Assembly: GCF_937129525.1 (NCBI RefSeq)
Contig: NZ_CAKZNK010000050.1
Span: forward strand, 54,037 to 118,036
Reading direction: 5' to 3'
Length of the DNA stretch: 64,000 bases
DNA from: an uncultured Chloroflexus sp.
GTDB lineage: Bacteria > Chloroflexota > Chloroflexia > Chloroflexales > Chloroflexaceae
Positions 53,815-63,414 of this stretch are shown in pieces. The position numbers and the translations under genes were made by a program. The notes beneath the pieces are model-generated. The model did not search any database and was not told where the DNA came from. It was given only the letters and a program-made list of their open reading frames with translations. Each line of letters starts with the position of its first letter. Position 1 is the first letter of the stretch.

Positions 53815-55860
53815 TCAGATCGGGAAATCACAGGCGATGCGAAATCCTATGGTATATTGGCGATTGCGCGGAAGGAGATTCAAGCGGCGCGATCCGCGAG
53901 TGTCTTTATGTTCGGAAGAATGCGAGCCACAGCGAAGAGCGCGACGAACATTTCCCTTTAAATAGTTCGCTTCCCACTCATTTTCCACTTGATAAGGGTA
54001 TTGTTTCTGCCATTTTGTTGCGCACCACTCCCAGACGTTTCCAGCCATATCGAGAACTCCGTACGGGCTAGCGCCTATGCGATAATATCCAACTCTGGTT
54101 GTCCGATGATTTCCATAGTTACAAGCTGTTGGATCCCAACTATCTCCCCATGGCCAGATCCTTCCATCCGGTCCGCGCGCTGCTTTCTCCCACTCAGCTT
54201 CGGTTGGCAGTCGAAATGTAATGCCGATTTGCGCACTGAGCCAGCGGCAATAGGCTACAGCCTCAAACCAGCTTATACCGATCACGGGATGATCAGCGCC
54301 ATTATATTCCGGGTTGTCCCAATACTCAGGTTGAACAAACGGACGTTTCTGACACCAATCCCAGCCCTCTTCTGTCCAGTAATTTCGATTGGTGTAGCCA
54401 TCACTTTCTACAAATGGCCGGAACTGGGCGTTAGTGATGGGTGTTTTACTAATCCAGTAATCTGGTAATTCTAATCGATGTTGTGGCATTTCATCAGAAT
54501 TCGCCCATGGATCGTTCCCATTACTACCCATAATGAATGGACCAGCCGGTATTTTGATAAATTCGGGGAACCAGGTAGGAAGAGTCGGATCACGCAATTG
54601 CTCAATTCGGGTAAGGCTGGTTTCTATCTCGCGCAGGCGATGTTGCAAATCTGACCGTTTCTCAAAAATAACAGAGCGTTCAAGCTGCGTAGCAATATCC
54701 TGTCGTTCGTTGCGCAGAGTGGTAATGTGCTGGACACGAGCTGTTCGCTGGGCCACTAGCGCTGCATTTTGCACTGACATTTGAGTGGGAAGGGATAAAC
54801 CTAGCCATTTAGCCAGCGCAACACTAAACAGCGAGTTCCGTGGTCTCCAATAGTTATCGGCGCGGTGGGCAATGCCTAGCAGTTCTAGCTTCTTGATATG
54901 GTCGGGGGCGTGATCGGCGACGGGTTGAATAACGCTGAGCAGTCTGAGTGCTGCGTCTTCGAGTTTATGGGTTCTAAGATTTTGTTCCAGACTTTTTAGG
55001 AGTGAGTCATTGGTCAAGAGCGACCATGCCAGTTGATCGAACTTCTGCGCATCGACTTGCTCTCCTGCCTGGTATTGATTGACCAGCATTTCACCCAGTC
55101 TCTGGGTGAGATATGGATGACCATTAACGCAGGCGTAAACTGCCTTGCCTGGTTCGTGTCCCTGGGCTTGCGCTATGCCGAGTACGCTTAACCCACCTGC
55201 TATGAGATCAATTGCCTCTGCTTCACTAAGATCGCCCAGATAAACTATCTCGCAGATATTGCGAAGTGATACTTTCCCACTAAAGACTAGATCATAAAGG
55301 TCGATGCCACCAGCGATTACACATTGAACTTTAGCAAGCGTTGAACTGGTCAAGCGTTTTGTGTGCAGTCCACGCAAGACGTAAGCAAGATCAGTACGGG
55401 TAGTTTCGGGCAGAGCCGTTAATGCGTCGAAGATCAATACGAAACGCTTTACCTGATCTGAGGAAAGGGCACGTTCCAGAAAATTGATCAAAGCTGCGCC
55501 ATCAGTCTCGTTACTATCAGGTGTCTCTGGTAAGTTGGGCAACACCTTCTCCGCTTCTTTTGCTATGTGGCGGTAAACTTGTGATTGATTGGCGCCTGAA
55601 AGAGATTGAAAATCGACCCAGCAAGTCCGTACACCATCGCGCCAATGCCTTTCCAGATTGGACTTGAGTCTCAGTAGTAAACTTGTCTTGCCAGTCTGAA
55701 GACCACCACAAACCAGTAAAAAAGCATCGTGATAGTTTCGGCATACCTGCTCGAGTTTGTCCAACTCAGCCTGCCGTCCTCGGAAGGATGGATGACTAAT
55801 TTCTAGCGCACCTATACATTTAAAAGTGGGGTATTGATTACTCACAGGCACTGAATACAC
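53815..55860 (-). CDS. AAA/STAND-like ATPase fused to a formylglycine-generating-enzyme-fold domain
   Basis: A 681-residue protein. The N-terminal AAA-type ATPase has FRGRQAELDKLEQV, Walker A LLVCGGLQTGKTSLL, and Walker B FVLIFDAL. A winged-helix-like region follows, then a coiled coil (about 385-425). The C-terminal 240 residues form an FGE/SUMF1 fold: IKIPAGPFIMGSNG, YWISKTPITNAQFRPFV, DHPVIGISWFEAVAYCRWLS, FRLPTEAEWEKAARG, WPWGD, VLDMAGNVWEWC and, at the end, IGFRIACD. The two cysteines expected at the enzyme site near the end appear to be missing, so this may be a binding domain. The GTG start has no strong ribosome site. It is followed by the KAP gene. Confidence 0.85.
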   Translation of the reverse strand: MYSVPVSNQYPTFKCIGALEISHPSFRGRQAELDKLEQVCRNYHDAFLLVCGGLQTGKTSLLLRLKSNLERHWRDGVRTCWVDFQSLSGANQSQVYRHIAKEAEKVLPNLPETPDSNETDGAALINFLERALSSDQVKRFVLIFDALTALPETTRTDLAYVLRGLHTKRLTSSTLAKVQCVIAGGIDLYDLVFSGKVSLRNICEIVYLGDLSEAEAIDLIAGGLSVLGIAQAQGHEPGKAVYACVNGHPYLTQRLGEMLVNQYQAGEQVDAQKFDQLAWSLLTNDSLLKSLEQNLRTHKLEDAALRLLSVIQPVADHAPDHIKKLELLGIAHRADNYWRPRNSLFSVALAKWLGLSLPTQMSVQNAALVAQRTARVQHITTLRNERQDIATQLERSVIFEKRSDLQHRLREIETSLTRIEQLRDPTLPTWFPEFIKIPAGPFIMGSNGNDPWANSDEMPQHRLELPDYWISKTPITNAQFRPFVESDGYTNRNYWTEEGWDWCQKRPFVQPEYWDNPEYNGADHPVIGISWFEAVAYCRWLSAQIGITFRLPTEAEWEKAARGPDGRIWPWGDSWDPTACNYGNHRTTRVGYYRIGASPYGVLDMAGNVWEWCATKWQKQYPYQVENEWEANYLKGNVRRALRCGSHSSEHKDTRGSRRLNLLPRNRQYTIGFRIACDFPI

Positions 55861-56393
55861 TTTGTGAATAATCTATGTAATTGTATTATACCAGAACTCT
55901 GACATTGTTGTTGCGATCGATACGCAGGATATCAATTACTATCAAGCATGAGCAGGTCAAGATAGTTGTCCATCCATATTAAAGCGAACGATGCAACTGG
56001 TCAGGCATACCCCCATCAGCGCCACAGTTGAGCCGCTGGTAGGGCGGGAATGGGGTAATTACCCTGGTCAGTCTGTCGCGCATGCCGGGATCTGTTTTGC
56101 CCCTGGAAGCGAGGTAGAGTCGGGCAAACATTTTGTAATCGACAAATTTGGGGTTTGGAAGGAATTGTAAAGGGTCATTTCCTCAATTGTGCATCTCGCC
56201 GGTTACGATAGCGCTGCGCGAGTCTACGGTGTTGGGCAGATCTAACGAGTTCAATCAAGCTACGACACTACCTCTCCACACACCCATTTGTGCCGCGCCG
56301 GTTGCAAAACCGGCTATAATACACGTGAGAACTCTGGTATATCGTTGCGTTCATTTGATCAGGCGTTAATGATCACTGTCCTGTGGAGTCTCC
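55861..56393. other. Long divergent spacer before the signalling cluster
   Basis: A 533-base stretch with no convincing gene. It holds a TATAAT box on the minus strand at 55886-55891, upstream of the AAA-FGE gene, and an inverted repeat plus -10 box at 56297-56320 on the plus strand. A 73-codon frame at 56148 has no ribosome site and little coding character. Confidence 0.4.
56297..56320 (+). promoter_or_regulatory. Inverted repeat abutting a -10 box
   Basis: Arms GCCGGTT and AACCGGC flank GCAA, directly followed by C and TATAAT is at 56315-56320. The hairpin fills the -35/-10 interval, so a factor bound here would control the GAF/cyclase-like gene 74 bases downstream. Confidence 0.45.
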
Positions 56394-58376
56394 GTGTATC
56401 TACCGCGCAGTAATTTGCGTCGCATCCTTGCGTTGACGTTGCCCGGCGGGATTTCGCTCGGCGTCTTGCTCTATGCGCTCGTGACGCAACTCTCTGATCC
56501 AACGTCACCACTGACAGTGGCGCTCGCTTTGCTCTTCGGCGGTGTTATCGGTATCGCATTGTCGGTGACGGCCTGGCTTTCTCTGCGTTATGCGTTGGAA
56601 GAGGCGCGTCGCCATGCGGTGCGGCTGTTGAATGCCGATCTACCGCCGCTCGATGATCGCGATCCGCTGGTTGGATTGCGCCAGACTGTGACTGATGCGA
56701 TCAGCGCCGTGCCCCGCGCAGAGACGATTGCTGGCCTGGCTGAGCGGTTGCGCGATGCGGGGAACTATGCAGCGTTGCTTGCGGCGGTCGCTGAGAGTCT
56801 GGCCGAGCATCTGCCGGCGCGCGGCGCAGTGCTTTTATTGCACGATGCTGAGCGTGGTGTGCTGACACCGACGGTTGCCTGGGGAGTTGGGAACGTTGAT
56901 CGCACTGTGACGTTCGACATCAATGGTAGCGCGATCGGGCGCGCGGTGCGTGAGCGACGGTCGGTTACGCTGCCACATGTGCAGATGCGCGGTTTGCTGG
57001 CCGCCTCTGCGCCGATAGCGCTAACGGTGATAAGCTGGCCGCTGTGGGCGCAAGACGTGCCGTTGGGCGCGTTGTGCCTGATCATCGCCGGCGCCGATGC
57101 GCGGCTCAATGAGAGTCAACAGCATCTGATCGAACAGGCTACAGCCTTGTTGACGGTCACGTTGCAAACGCAGGTCTACCGGCAATGGGTCGATCGCGAA
57201 CAGCGTCGCCTGGCTGCTTTCGATCAGGTGATGAATAACGTGGCCGAGCAACCCGATCTCGAGCGTGCGCTGGCGCATTTGCTCAGGATCGCCGCCGAAG
57301 TGACCGACTCGAACCACGGCACCCTGTTGCTGATCGATCCTGACACGATGACGATCAAGACGCGAATCACGCTGAGTGGCGGTGATATGTTGCCGCGCAA
57401 CCTTGCCACAGCGCCGATTCTGAAGCTCGGCCTGGCCGGTTGGACGCTGCGCGCGCGGCGTGGCGCTATCATTGATGATGTCGAGCGTGATACGCGCTGG
57501 ATTCCGACCCCTGGTCTGGAATTGATGCGGTCGGCGCTGGCAATGCCTCTGTTCCACGGCGACCGGCCATTGGGTGTTTTGACCCTGGCCGATCCCACAC
57601 CCTCCCGTTACAGCCAGCGTTCGCTGGCGCTGGTGGCTGCGCTGGCTGCGCATGCAGTGGCCATCCTGGTGCGCCATCGTTATGAGGGGTTGATCGAACC
57701 GTTAGAACAGGCTCAGGCCCGTCAGGTGCTCAGTCTGTATCTTGGCCCGGAGATGATCCGCGAGCTGGTGGCGCAGCGAGCAATGTTAATGCAGGCAGTG
57801 CGCCCACAGACATTGATGGTGACGGTGGTTTATGTCTGTTTGCGCGGAATCGAGCGAGTTTCCGGATTGACAGCGCATCAGTTGATTGAACAGATTGCCG
57901 CGCCGTTGCATGCGGAATGTCGCGCGGTTGTCTATGGCCGGCAGGGCGCTTATGTGGCGAGCAATGAGCAGAGTTTCTGCGCCGTCTTTGGCTTTCCGCG
58001 ACCGCGGTTTGATGACGCAGCGCGAGCATTGCAGACGGCATGGCAGTTGCAGGAAACAATTGCTCGCCTGCGGTTGCAATGGTGTCAGCAAACTGGCGCC
58101 GAGCTGACAATGGCGGCAGGCGTGACCACCGGTCAACTGGCGGTGGGAATGGTTGAGCATGATCATTCGGCAATGCTGATCTGGACGGGCGCTGCGATGC
58201 GCGATGCGCGTCGATTGGCGCAGTTGGCGCGCAGCGATGAGATTATGGTCGCAGATTCGGTTTTGAAGACGATTCAGCCTGCCCAGTTTAGTCTAGAGCC
58301 GTTGACGCCGGTAAGTTTACATAATGGTGATGAACCGGTATCGGTCTACCGACTGGCGGCGTGTGTAACGAAATGA
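56394..58376 (+). CDS. GAF sensor protein with degenerate class III cyclase domain
   Basis: A 660-residue protein. Two transmembrane segments lie near the N-terminus (LALTLPGGISLGVLLYALV and VALALLFGGVIGIALSVTAWL), followed by two GAF domains (about 130-255 and 285-430). The C-terminal domain has the shape of a class III adenylate/guanylate cyclase (MVTVVYVCLRGIERVSGLTA ... FCAVFGFP ... AAGVTTGQLAVGMV). The metal-binding aspartates are missing: Cys stands in the VYVCLRG position and no Asp precedes the CAVFG loop. Catalysis is therefore unlikely. The start is GTG with GGAG ahead. The stop overlaps the next kinase gene as ATGA, so the two act together. Confidence 0.88.
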   Translation: MYLPRSNLRRILALTLPGGISLGVLLYALVTQLSDPTSPLTVALALLFGGVIGIALSVTAWLSLRYALEEARRHAVRLLNADLPPLDDRDPLVGLRQTVTDAISAVPRAETIAGLAERLRDAGNYAALLAAVAESLAEHLPARGAVLLLHDAERGVLTPTVAWGVGNVDRTVTFDINGSAIGRAVRERRSVTLPHVQMRGLLAASAPIALTVISWPLWAQDVPLGALCLIIAGADARLNESQQHLIEQATALLTVTLQTQVYRQWVDREQRRLAAFDQVMNNVAEQPDLERALAHLLRIAAEVTDSNHGTLLLIDPDTMTIKTRITLSGGDMLPRNLATAPILKLGLAGWTLRARRGAIIDDVERDTRWIPTPGLELMRSALAMPLFHGDRPLGVLTLADPTPSRYSQRSLALVAALAAHAVAILVRHRYEGLIEPLEQAQARQVLSLYLGPEMIRELVAQRAMLMQAVRPQTLMVTVVYVCLRGIERVSGLTAHQLIEQIAAPLHAECRAVVYGRQGAYVASNEQSFCAVFGFPRPRFDDAARALQTAWQLQETIARLRLQWCQQTGAELTMAAGVTTGQLAVGMVEHDHSAMLIWTGAAMRDARRLAQLARSDEIMVADSVLKTIQPAQFSLEPLTPVSLHNGDEPVSVYRLAACVTK

Positions 58377-60541
58377 GCGAGGCTTTTCCAGTTATCGGTC
58401 AATCAGAGCGGAGTACGGCAGGATTGTTGCGAATCGCAACCGCGATTGAAACGGCAACCACGCTCGATGAGTTGCTTATGCTGGCGCTCAATGAGTTTGT
58501 GCAGGGGTTGGGCGTTTCGCTCTGCGGTGTGTTGCTGCTTGATGCGGGTGGCGAGACTCTCTCGCTGGTCAGCACCTTTCCGCCGCGTGTCTCGTTACCG
58601 CCGCCGTTCCCGCTGCGCGATTTCCCGCTGACTCAACGCGCATTACAGCAGCGGCAATGGTTGCAAATTGCCGATGTTGCCGAACTGCTCAATCAACCTG
58701 ACCGCGCGCCAACTGCCGCGCAGGTCTTGAGCATGCTGGCGGAAGCGCGTATTCGCTCACTCTTAGTCATTCCGCTGGTGGCGCAGGATCGCGTGATCGG
58801 AGCGCTGGCGTTCGCTACGATTGATCAAGTGCGTCGCTTTGACGAATCGGAAGTGAGTCTTGCCCGCTTGATGGCCAGCCAGTTGGCGGCGGCTATTACC
58901 GCTTTTCGCACCATCGAAGAGGCAGAACATCGCAAGGCTGAACTGGCTACGCTGAATGATATTGCGGCTGCGGTTAATTCGCTGCTCGATCCCCACGACA
59001 TTTACCTTCTGGTTATGGAAAAGATCAACCAGTTCTTCCAGGTTGATGCCGGTTCGTTGCTGATGCTTGACTCAGAGACTGAAGAGCTGGTCTTTGTAAT
59101 CACGCTGGAGAGAGGACAGGAAAAACTGGTGGGGATGCGGGTGCCGCCAGGCGTGGGGATTGTTGGCGATGTTGCTCGCACGCAACAGTATGCGATTGTG
59201 CATGATCCTGCGCGCGATCCGCGTTTTTATCGCGATGTGAGTGATGGGATTGGCTATGATGTCCATTCCATTCTCTGCGTGCCAATTGTGGTTAAGGGAC
59301 GCACAATCGGGGTGATCGAGCTTCTGAACAAGCGCACCGGCTATTTTACCGAAGAAGAAGCGATCCGCCTGACCCGCATGGCCACGACTATCGGGATTGC
59401 GCTTGAGAATGCGCGCCTCTTCCAACAGGTGAGCACAGTGCGCGATCGATTCGAGGCAATTGTTAACTCGACCAGTGACGGGATCTTGATGGCCGATATG
59501 CGCGGCGTGGTGGTAGCCAGCAATGTGGTTGCAGCCCGGCTCTTCCGGCGGTCGCGCGAAGCGCTGCTCGGCTGCCAGCTCGATGATCTGATTGCAGAAT
59601 TGCTGGCGCGGGCGCAAGAAGTGGCAGAGCCGGCCTGGCTTAACGACGGCGCGCCGCATCCGGTGATAGAGATTGAACTGGCGGATGGGCCAGGTCGTTA
59701 TCTGCGCCATACAATTGTGCCGGTGCTCGATGCCGGCGGGATGCAGATTGGTCGTCTCGCTCTGTTCGAGAATATCGATAAAGAGCGCGAATTGGCCCGG
59801 TTGCGCGAAGACTATACGGGCATGTTGATCCACGACTTGCGCGCGCCGCTTACCGCGATTATGAATGGCATTATGATGGTGCAGCGCGGGTTGGGTGGAC
59901 CAATTTCACCGCAACAGCAGGAGTTGCTGGGCATCGCCTACCAGGGCAGTCAGGCTATGCTTGAGATGGTAAACACCTTGCTCGACATCAGTAAGATGGA
60001 GCAAGGACGCATGAACCTCAATCTCGAACCATTGTCGCCGTATGCGGTGGTTGATAAGGCGATCGAGCGCTTGACGGCCTATGCCCAACAACGGCAGATC
60101 ACCCTGATCCAGGATCTGGCGGTTGGGTTGCCGCCGATCGAAGTCGATCAAGAGAAGATCGCGCGGGTGCTGCAAAATCTGATTGATAATGCGATCAAAT
60201 TCTCGCCGACCGGCAGTGTGGTAACAATCGGCGCCCGTTGTCTGACACTTACTGATGAGACGGAAGACCAGCAGATCGACATTCCCTTGTCATTGCCCGC
60301 ATTGCCGGCAGGAACGTGGCTGATTTACTGGGTGCGCGATGAAGGTCCCGGTATTCCGCCACAATTCCACGCGCGCATTTTCGAGAAGTTTGGGCAAGTT
60401 CAGCATCAAAAATCCCAAGGCACCGGTCTTGGCCTGACCTTCTGCAAGCTGGCTGTTGAAGCGCATCGCGGGCAGATCTGGCTGCGTAGCCGCGAAGGTG
60501 AAGGCAGTATCTTCGCATTTGCGTTACCGGTTGCGCGCTGA
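58373..60541 (+). CDS. Soluble hybrid GAF-GAF-PAS histidine kinase
   Basis: A 722-residue cytoplasmic sensor kinase. Two GAF domains (about 20-165 and 190-345) precede a PAS domain (about 355-470). The transmitter has H-box LIHDLRAPLTAIMN with His487, N-box NLIDNAIKFSP, G1 DEGPGIPPQ, F-box FEKFGQVQ and G2 GTGLGLTFCK. No transmembrane helix is seen. The start ATG overlaps the stop of the GAF/cyclase gene (ATGA). No response regulator gene is adjacent. Confidence 0.95.
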   Translation: MSEAFPVIGQSERSTAGLLRIATAIETATTLDELLMLALNEFVQGLGVSLCGVLLLDAGGETLSLVSTFPPRVSLPPPFPLRDFPLTQRALQQRQWLQIADVAELLNQPDRAPTAAQVLSMLAEARIRSLLVIPLVAQDRVIGALAFATIDQVRRFDESEVSLARLMASQLAAAITAFRTIEEAEHRKAELATLNDIAAAVNSLLDPHDIYLLVMEKINQFFQVDAGSLLMLDSETEELVFVITLERGQEKLVGMRVPPGVGIVGDVARTQQYAIVHDPARDPRFYRDVSDGIGYDVHSILCVPIVVKGRTIGVIELLNKRTGYFTEEEAIRLTRMATTIGIALENARLFQQVSTVRDRFEAIVNSTSDGILMADMRGVVVASNVVAARLFRRSREALLGCQLDDLIAELLARAQEVAEPAWLNDGAPHPVIEIELADGPGRYLRHTIVPVLDAGGMQIGRLALFENIDKERELARLREDYTGMLIHDLRAPLTAIMNGIMMVQRGLGGPISPQQQELLGIAYQGSQAMLEMVNTLLDISKMEQGRMNLNLEPLSPYAVVDKAIERLTAYAQQRQITLIQDLAVGLPPIEVDQEKIARVLQNLIDNAIKFSPTGSVVTIGARCLTLTDETEDQQIDIPLSLPALPAGTWLIYWVRDEGPGIPPQFHARIFEKFGQVQHQKSQGTGLGLTFCKLAVEAHRGQIWLRSREGEGSIFAFALPVAR

Positions 60542-60602
60542 ACCTGTCTCTCCCAACGCTGCTGAGATGACGAAACTGTTAACGATTACCCCTATGATTA
60601 GA

Positions 60603-60628
60603 CGCTGCCATCAGCTATACTGGCAGCG
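60603..60628. promoter_or_regulatory. Hairpin between the two kinase genes
   Basis: Perfect eight-base arms CGCTGCCA and TGGCAGCG around a ten-base loop, 62 bases past the first kinase stop. It has no U-tract and could be a weak terminator or an operator for the second kinase gene. Confidence 0.35.
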
Positions 60629-60675
60629 AGTCGTCGCCGCACATATGAGCATCGATTGAAACCGGGGGTGTTGTC

Positions 60676-63414
60676 GTGCGGCCTTTGCTACGCCTTCTGC
60701 GCTCGCGCATTCAATATACGATTATTCTCCCCTATCTGGCGCTGATGGTGATGGTCATGCTGGTGGGTTCTGGCATTGCCATTACCCTGGTCGCCGGGAG
60801 CTGGCAAGAGCGTTTTAATAACCAGCTCGGTCAGGTGGCGCGCAATTTCGCCGAGACACTGGCATTGCGCGAGATCAGCAACATTGCGTTCCTTGGCCAG
60901 ATTATCTTTACTGCCGCTAATGCTGATACCGGCGCGCCAGCGGTGGTAGACGCGATTGCGCAGCGTGACAAAGAGGGGTTGGCGCAGGCTTTGCAGGGCC
61001 TGTGGACGCTTGGACAGAGCAATGAGAATGTGTCGCCCGATCGCCTGATCATCTTCGATCCGGCGGGTGTGGCCTTGCTCGATTGGGAACGAGCGCCAAA
61101 CGGTAATGCGCCAGCGCGTTACGAGGGTACCGATTTGTCAGGTTTGGCGCTGATCGAGAATGTTCTCGGTGGAGTGCAGACACCGATCGGGGCCGGTGAG
61201 GTATTGGGCGATAAATATAGTGGTCTGATCGTCTTTCGCCAACCTGATGGCAGTGAGGTCTTGCACTTTTTCACCGTTGCGCCAGTCTACGCGCGCGCCA
61301 GCAATGATCAGGCGGCACAGTTACTCGGTGGCGTCCTGGTTGCCCAAAGGCTCGACCGCACCCTGGCATTCTTGCAAGAGCGTAGTCAGGCTGCATTGAC
61401 TGCATTGTTCGATAGTAGCGGCAATCTGTTGGCTTCCACTGCGCCTGATAGCTTTTTGCCCGAATTGCGGCTTGATGCTACGCAGATTGACGAGCTGACC
61501 CGGTTGAATGCGCGTGGAGTGTGTCTTGATATTGGCAACTTAAGCGGTCGCTTGATCACGCCAGTTGAGCGGGTCAGTGTGCCAGCTTGTTCGCTGCTGA
61601 CGACGACCAGATTTGGCGATTACGAATACCAGCTCGTGTATGCGCCGTTGCTCATTCGTGGCGCGCAAAATGGTTACTTTGGCGTCGGTCTCTCGCGCGA
61701 TTTTGTGCTCAGCGCATGGGCCAGCAGCCGGAATGCAGTGGTTGGCGTCACTGCGGTTTTGGCACTTGCGGCGGTGCTGGTCGGCTATTGGGTAGCGCGT
61801 CGCATTACCCGGCCACTCGATGAATTGGTGGCAGTGGCCGAAGCGGTCAGTGCCGGCGATCTCGACCGGCGCAGCACAGTGGCTGAAGAGAATGAGTTGG
61901 GGCGTCTCGCGTTGGCGTTCAATCAGATGACTGCCCATTTGCTGCATCTGTATCAGATTAGCCGTCAGCTCAATCGCGAGTTGCGGGTTGAGACGATTTT
62001 ACAGATTGCGACGGTGAGCGCGTCTGATTTACAACCACAAATGGAAGCAATCGCCATTGTTGCGACACCCGATGGCTGGCGATTTCGTCTACGCCCGGCG
62101 GCTCCCATCGGGTATGCCGCTCTGTTGAGGCATCGTTTCACTTCGCTGCCGGTAAACGGCAGTGCGCAGTTAGTTCCGTATACGGATCCGAATCTTGCTG
62201 CGGTTGGGCTGGCCGGCGCGCTTGCGGTGACGCTGCAACAAGAGCGACAGCCGATCGGAATGCTGATCTTTGCCCATCCGTTAGCCGACGCTTTCACGCC
62301 GGCGATATTACCACACTTGCAGACTATCGCTCATATGACGGCGGTTGCGCTGGTCAATGCGCTCTTGTACGAGGCGACACAATATGATGCAGAACAGCGG
62401 CGCGCTATCCTCGCTTCGATCAGCGATGGCGTGCTGGTCAGCAATGCTGAAGGGCGGGTTGTGCTGTTGAATCCCGCCGCTGAGCGACTCTTGCAGCCGG
62501 TGTTGCCTGCGCGCAAGGATGTCTTTCTGCGCGATCTCCCGCTGCATAGCAGCGATACGCATTCAGAGTTGTTTGGTCGGCCCGAACAGGTGATTTCCAT
62601 CGGCAATCGGTTTTTGACAATGAGCAGAGCGCCTGTTTGTCTGGCTGATGGCACTTTCTCGGGTGAAGTGATTGTTTTTCACGATATTACCGCAGCGATT
62701 CAGGTAGATAGGGCCAAGACCGATTTTATCGCTACCATTTCCCACGAGTTGCGCACACCGTTAACGATTATTCGTGGCTACACCGATCTGCTGTTGCGAC
62801 AGGGAGCGCAAGCTGGCAATGATGAACAGCGCATCATGCTGGAACAGGTGCAGCAGAGCGCTATGGCTATGACGAAACTGGTCAATAACGCCATCATGGT
62901 GGCAAATCTTGATTCCGGACAGGTCGAGGTGAATCTGCAACCGGTTGCGCTGGCACCAATCGTTGAATCGGCCTTGCATCCGCTGCGAGCGGCGTTTCGC
63001 GAGCGTGGCTTGCAGATCTTGCTCGCTTTGCCTGATGATCTGCCGCCAGTCATCGCTGACCGGGAGTTATTGCGGCATGCGATAGGTCAGATACTCGACA
63101 ATGCTCGTCGCTATGTGATGCAGGGTCAGGTGCTGATTAGCGCCGGTCTTGAAGGGCAAGATCTCTGGATTGCGTTCAGTGACACTGGTCCCGGCATTCC
63201 GCCAGAGCTGATCGGTCGCTTATTTACCCGATTTCAGCGGGTTGATGGCAACAATTCCGCCCAACGTGGAGGAGGATTGGGACTGGCGATCACACGTCAG
63301 TTGATCGAGTTGCAAGGTGGCTCGATCGCAGTGGCGAGCGTGCTTGGGCAGGGAAGCACTTTTACGATCCGTTTGCGTTACGCCAGCGAGCAGAGCCATG
63401 CAGTCGGCAGATAA
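60676..63414 (+). CDS. Membrane-bound HAMP-GAF-PAS histidine kinase
   Basis: A 912-residue sensor kinase. One transmembrane helix (LALMVMVMLVGSGIAITLVAG) begins a 300-residue outside sensor region with several Cache-like stretches (LIIFDPAGVALLDWE, ALFDSSGNLLASTAP). A second helix (VVGVTAVLALAAVLVGYWVA) leads into HAMP (RRITRPLDELVAVAEAVSAGDLDRR). A GAF-like domain and a PAS domain (ILASISDGVLVSNAEGRVVLLN) follow. The transmitter has H-box FIATISHELRTPLTIIRGY with His690, N-box ILDNARRYV, G1 DTGPGIPPE, F FTRFQRVD and G2 GGGLGLAITRQ. The start is a GTG. It overlaps the next gene by 17 bases. Confidence 0.95.
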   Translation: MRPLLRLLRSRIQYTIILPYLALMVMVMLVGSGIAITLVAGSWQERFNNQLGQVARNFAETLALREISNIAFLGQIIFTAANADTGAPAVVDAIAQRDKEGLAQALQGLWTLGQSNENVSPDRLIIFDPAGVALLDWERAPNGNAPARYEGTDLSGLALIENVLGGVQTPIGAGEVLGDKYSGLIVFRQPDGSEVLHFFTVAPVYARASNDQAAQLLGGVLVAQRLDRTLAFLQERSQAALTALFDSSGNLLASTAPDSFLPELRLDATQIDELTRLNARGVCLDIGNLSGRLITPVERVSVPACSLLTTTRFGDYEYQLVYAPLLIRGAQNGYFGVGLSRDFVLSAWASSRNAVVGVTAVLALAAVLVGYWVARRITRPLDELVAVAEAVSAGDLDRRSTVAEENELGRLALAFNQMTAHLLHLYQISRQLNRELRVETILQIATVSASDLQPQMEAIAIVATPDGWRFRLRPAAPIGYAALLRHRFTSLPVNGSAQLVPYTDPNLAAVGLAGALAVTLQQERQPIGMLIFAHPLADAFTPAILPHLQTIAHMTAVALVNALLYEATQYDAEQRRAILASISDGVLVSNAEGRVVLLNPAAERLLQPVLPARKDVFLRDLPLHSSDTHSELFGRPEQVISIGNRFLTMSRAPVCLADGTFSGEVIVFHDITAAIQVDRAKTDFIATISHELRTPLTIIRGYTDLLLRQGAQAGNDEQRIMLEQVQQSAMAMTKLVNNAIMVANLDSGQVEVNLQPVALAPIVESALHPLRAAFRERGLQILLALPDDLPPVIADRELLRHAIGQILDNARRYVMQGQVLISAGLEGQDLWIAFSDTGPGIPPELIGRLFTRFQRVDGNNSAQRGGGLGLAITRQLIELQGGSIAVASVLGQGSTFTIRLRYASEQSHAVGR

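Noticed and set aside
53815..55860. Diversity-generating retroelement with the FGE-fold protein as variable target
   Set aside because: No reverse transcriptase and no template repeat was found in the flanking 2 kb; kept only as a remark.
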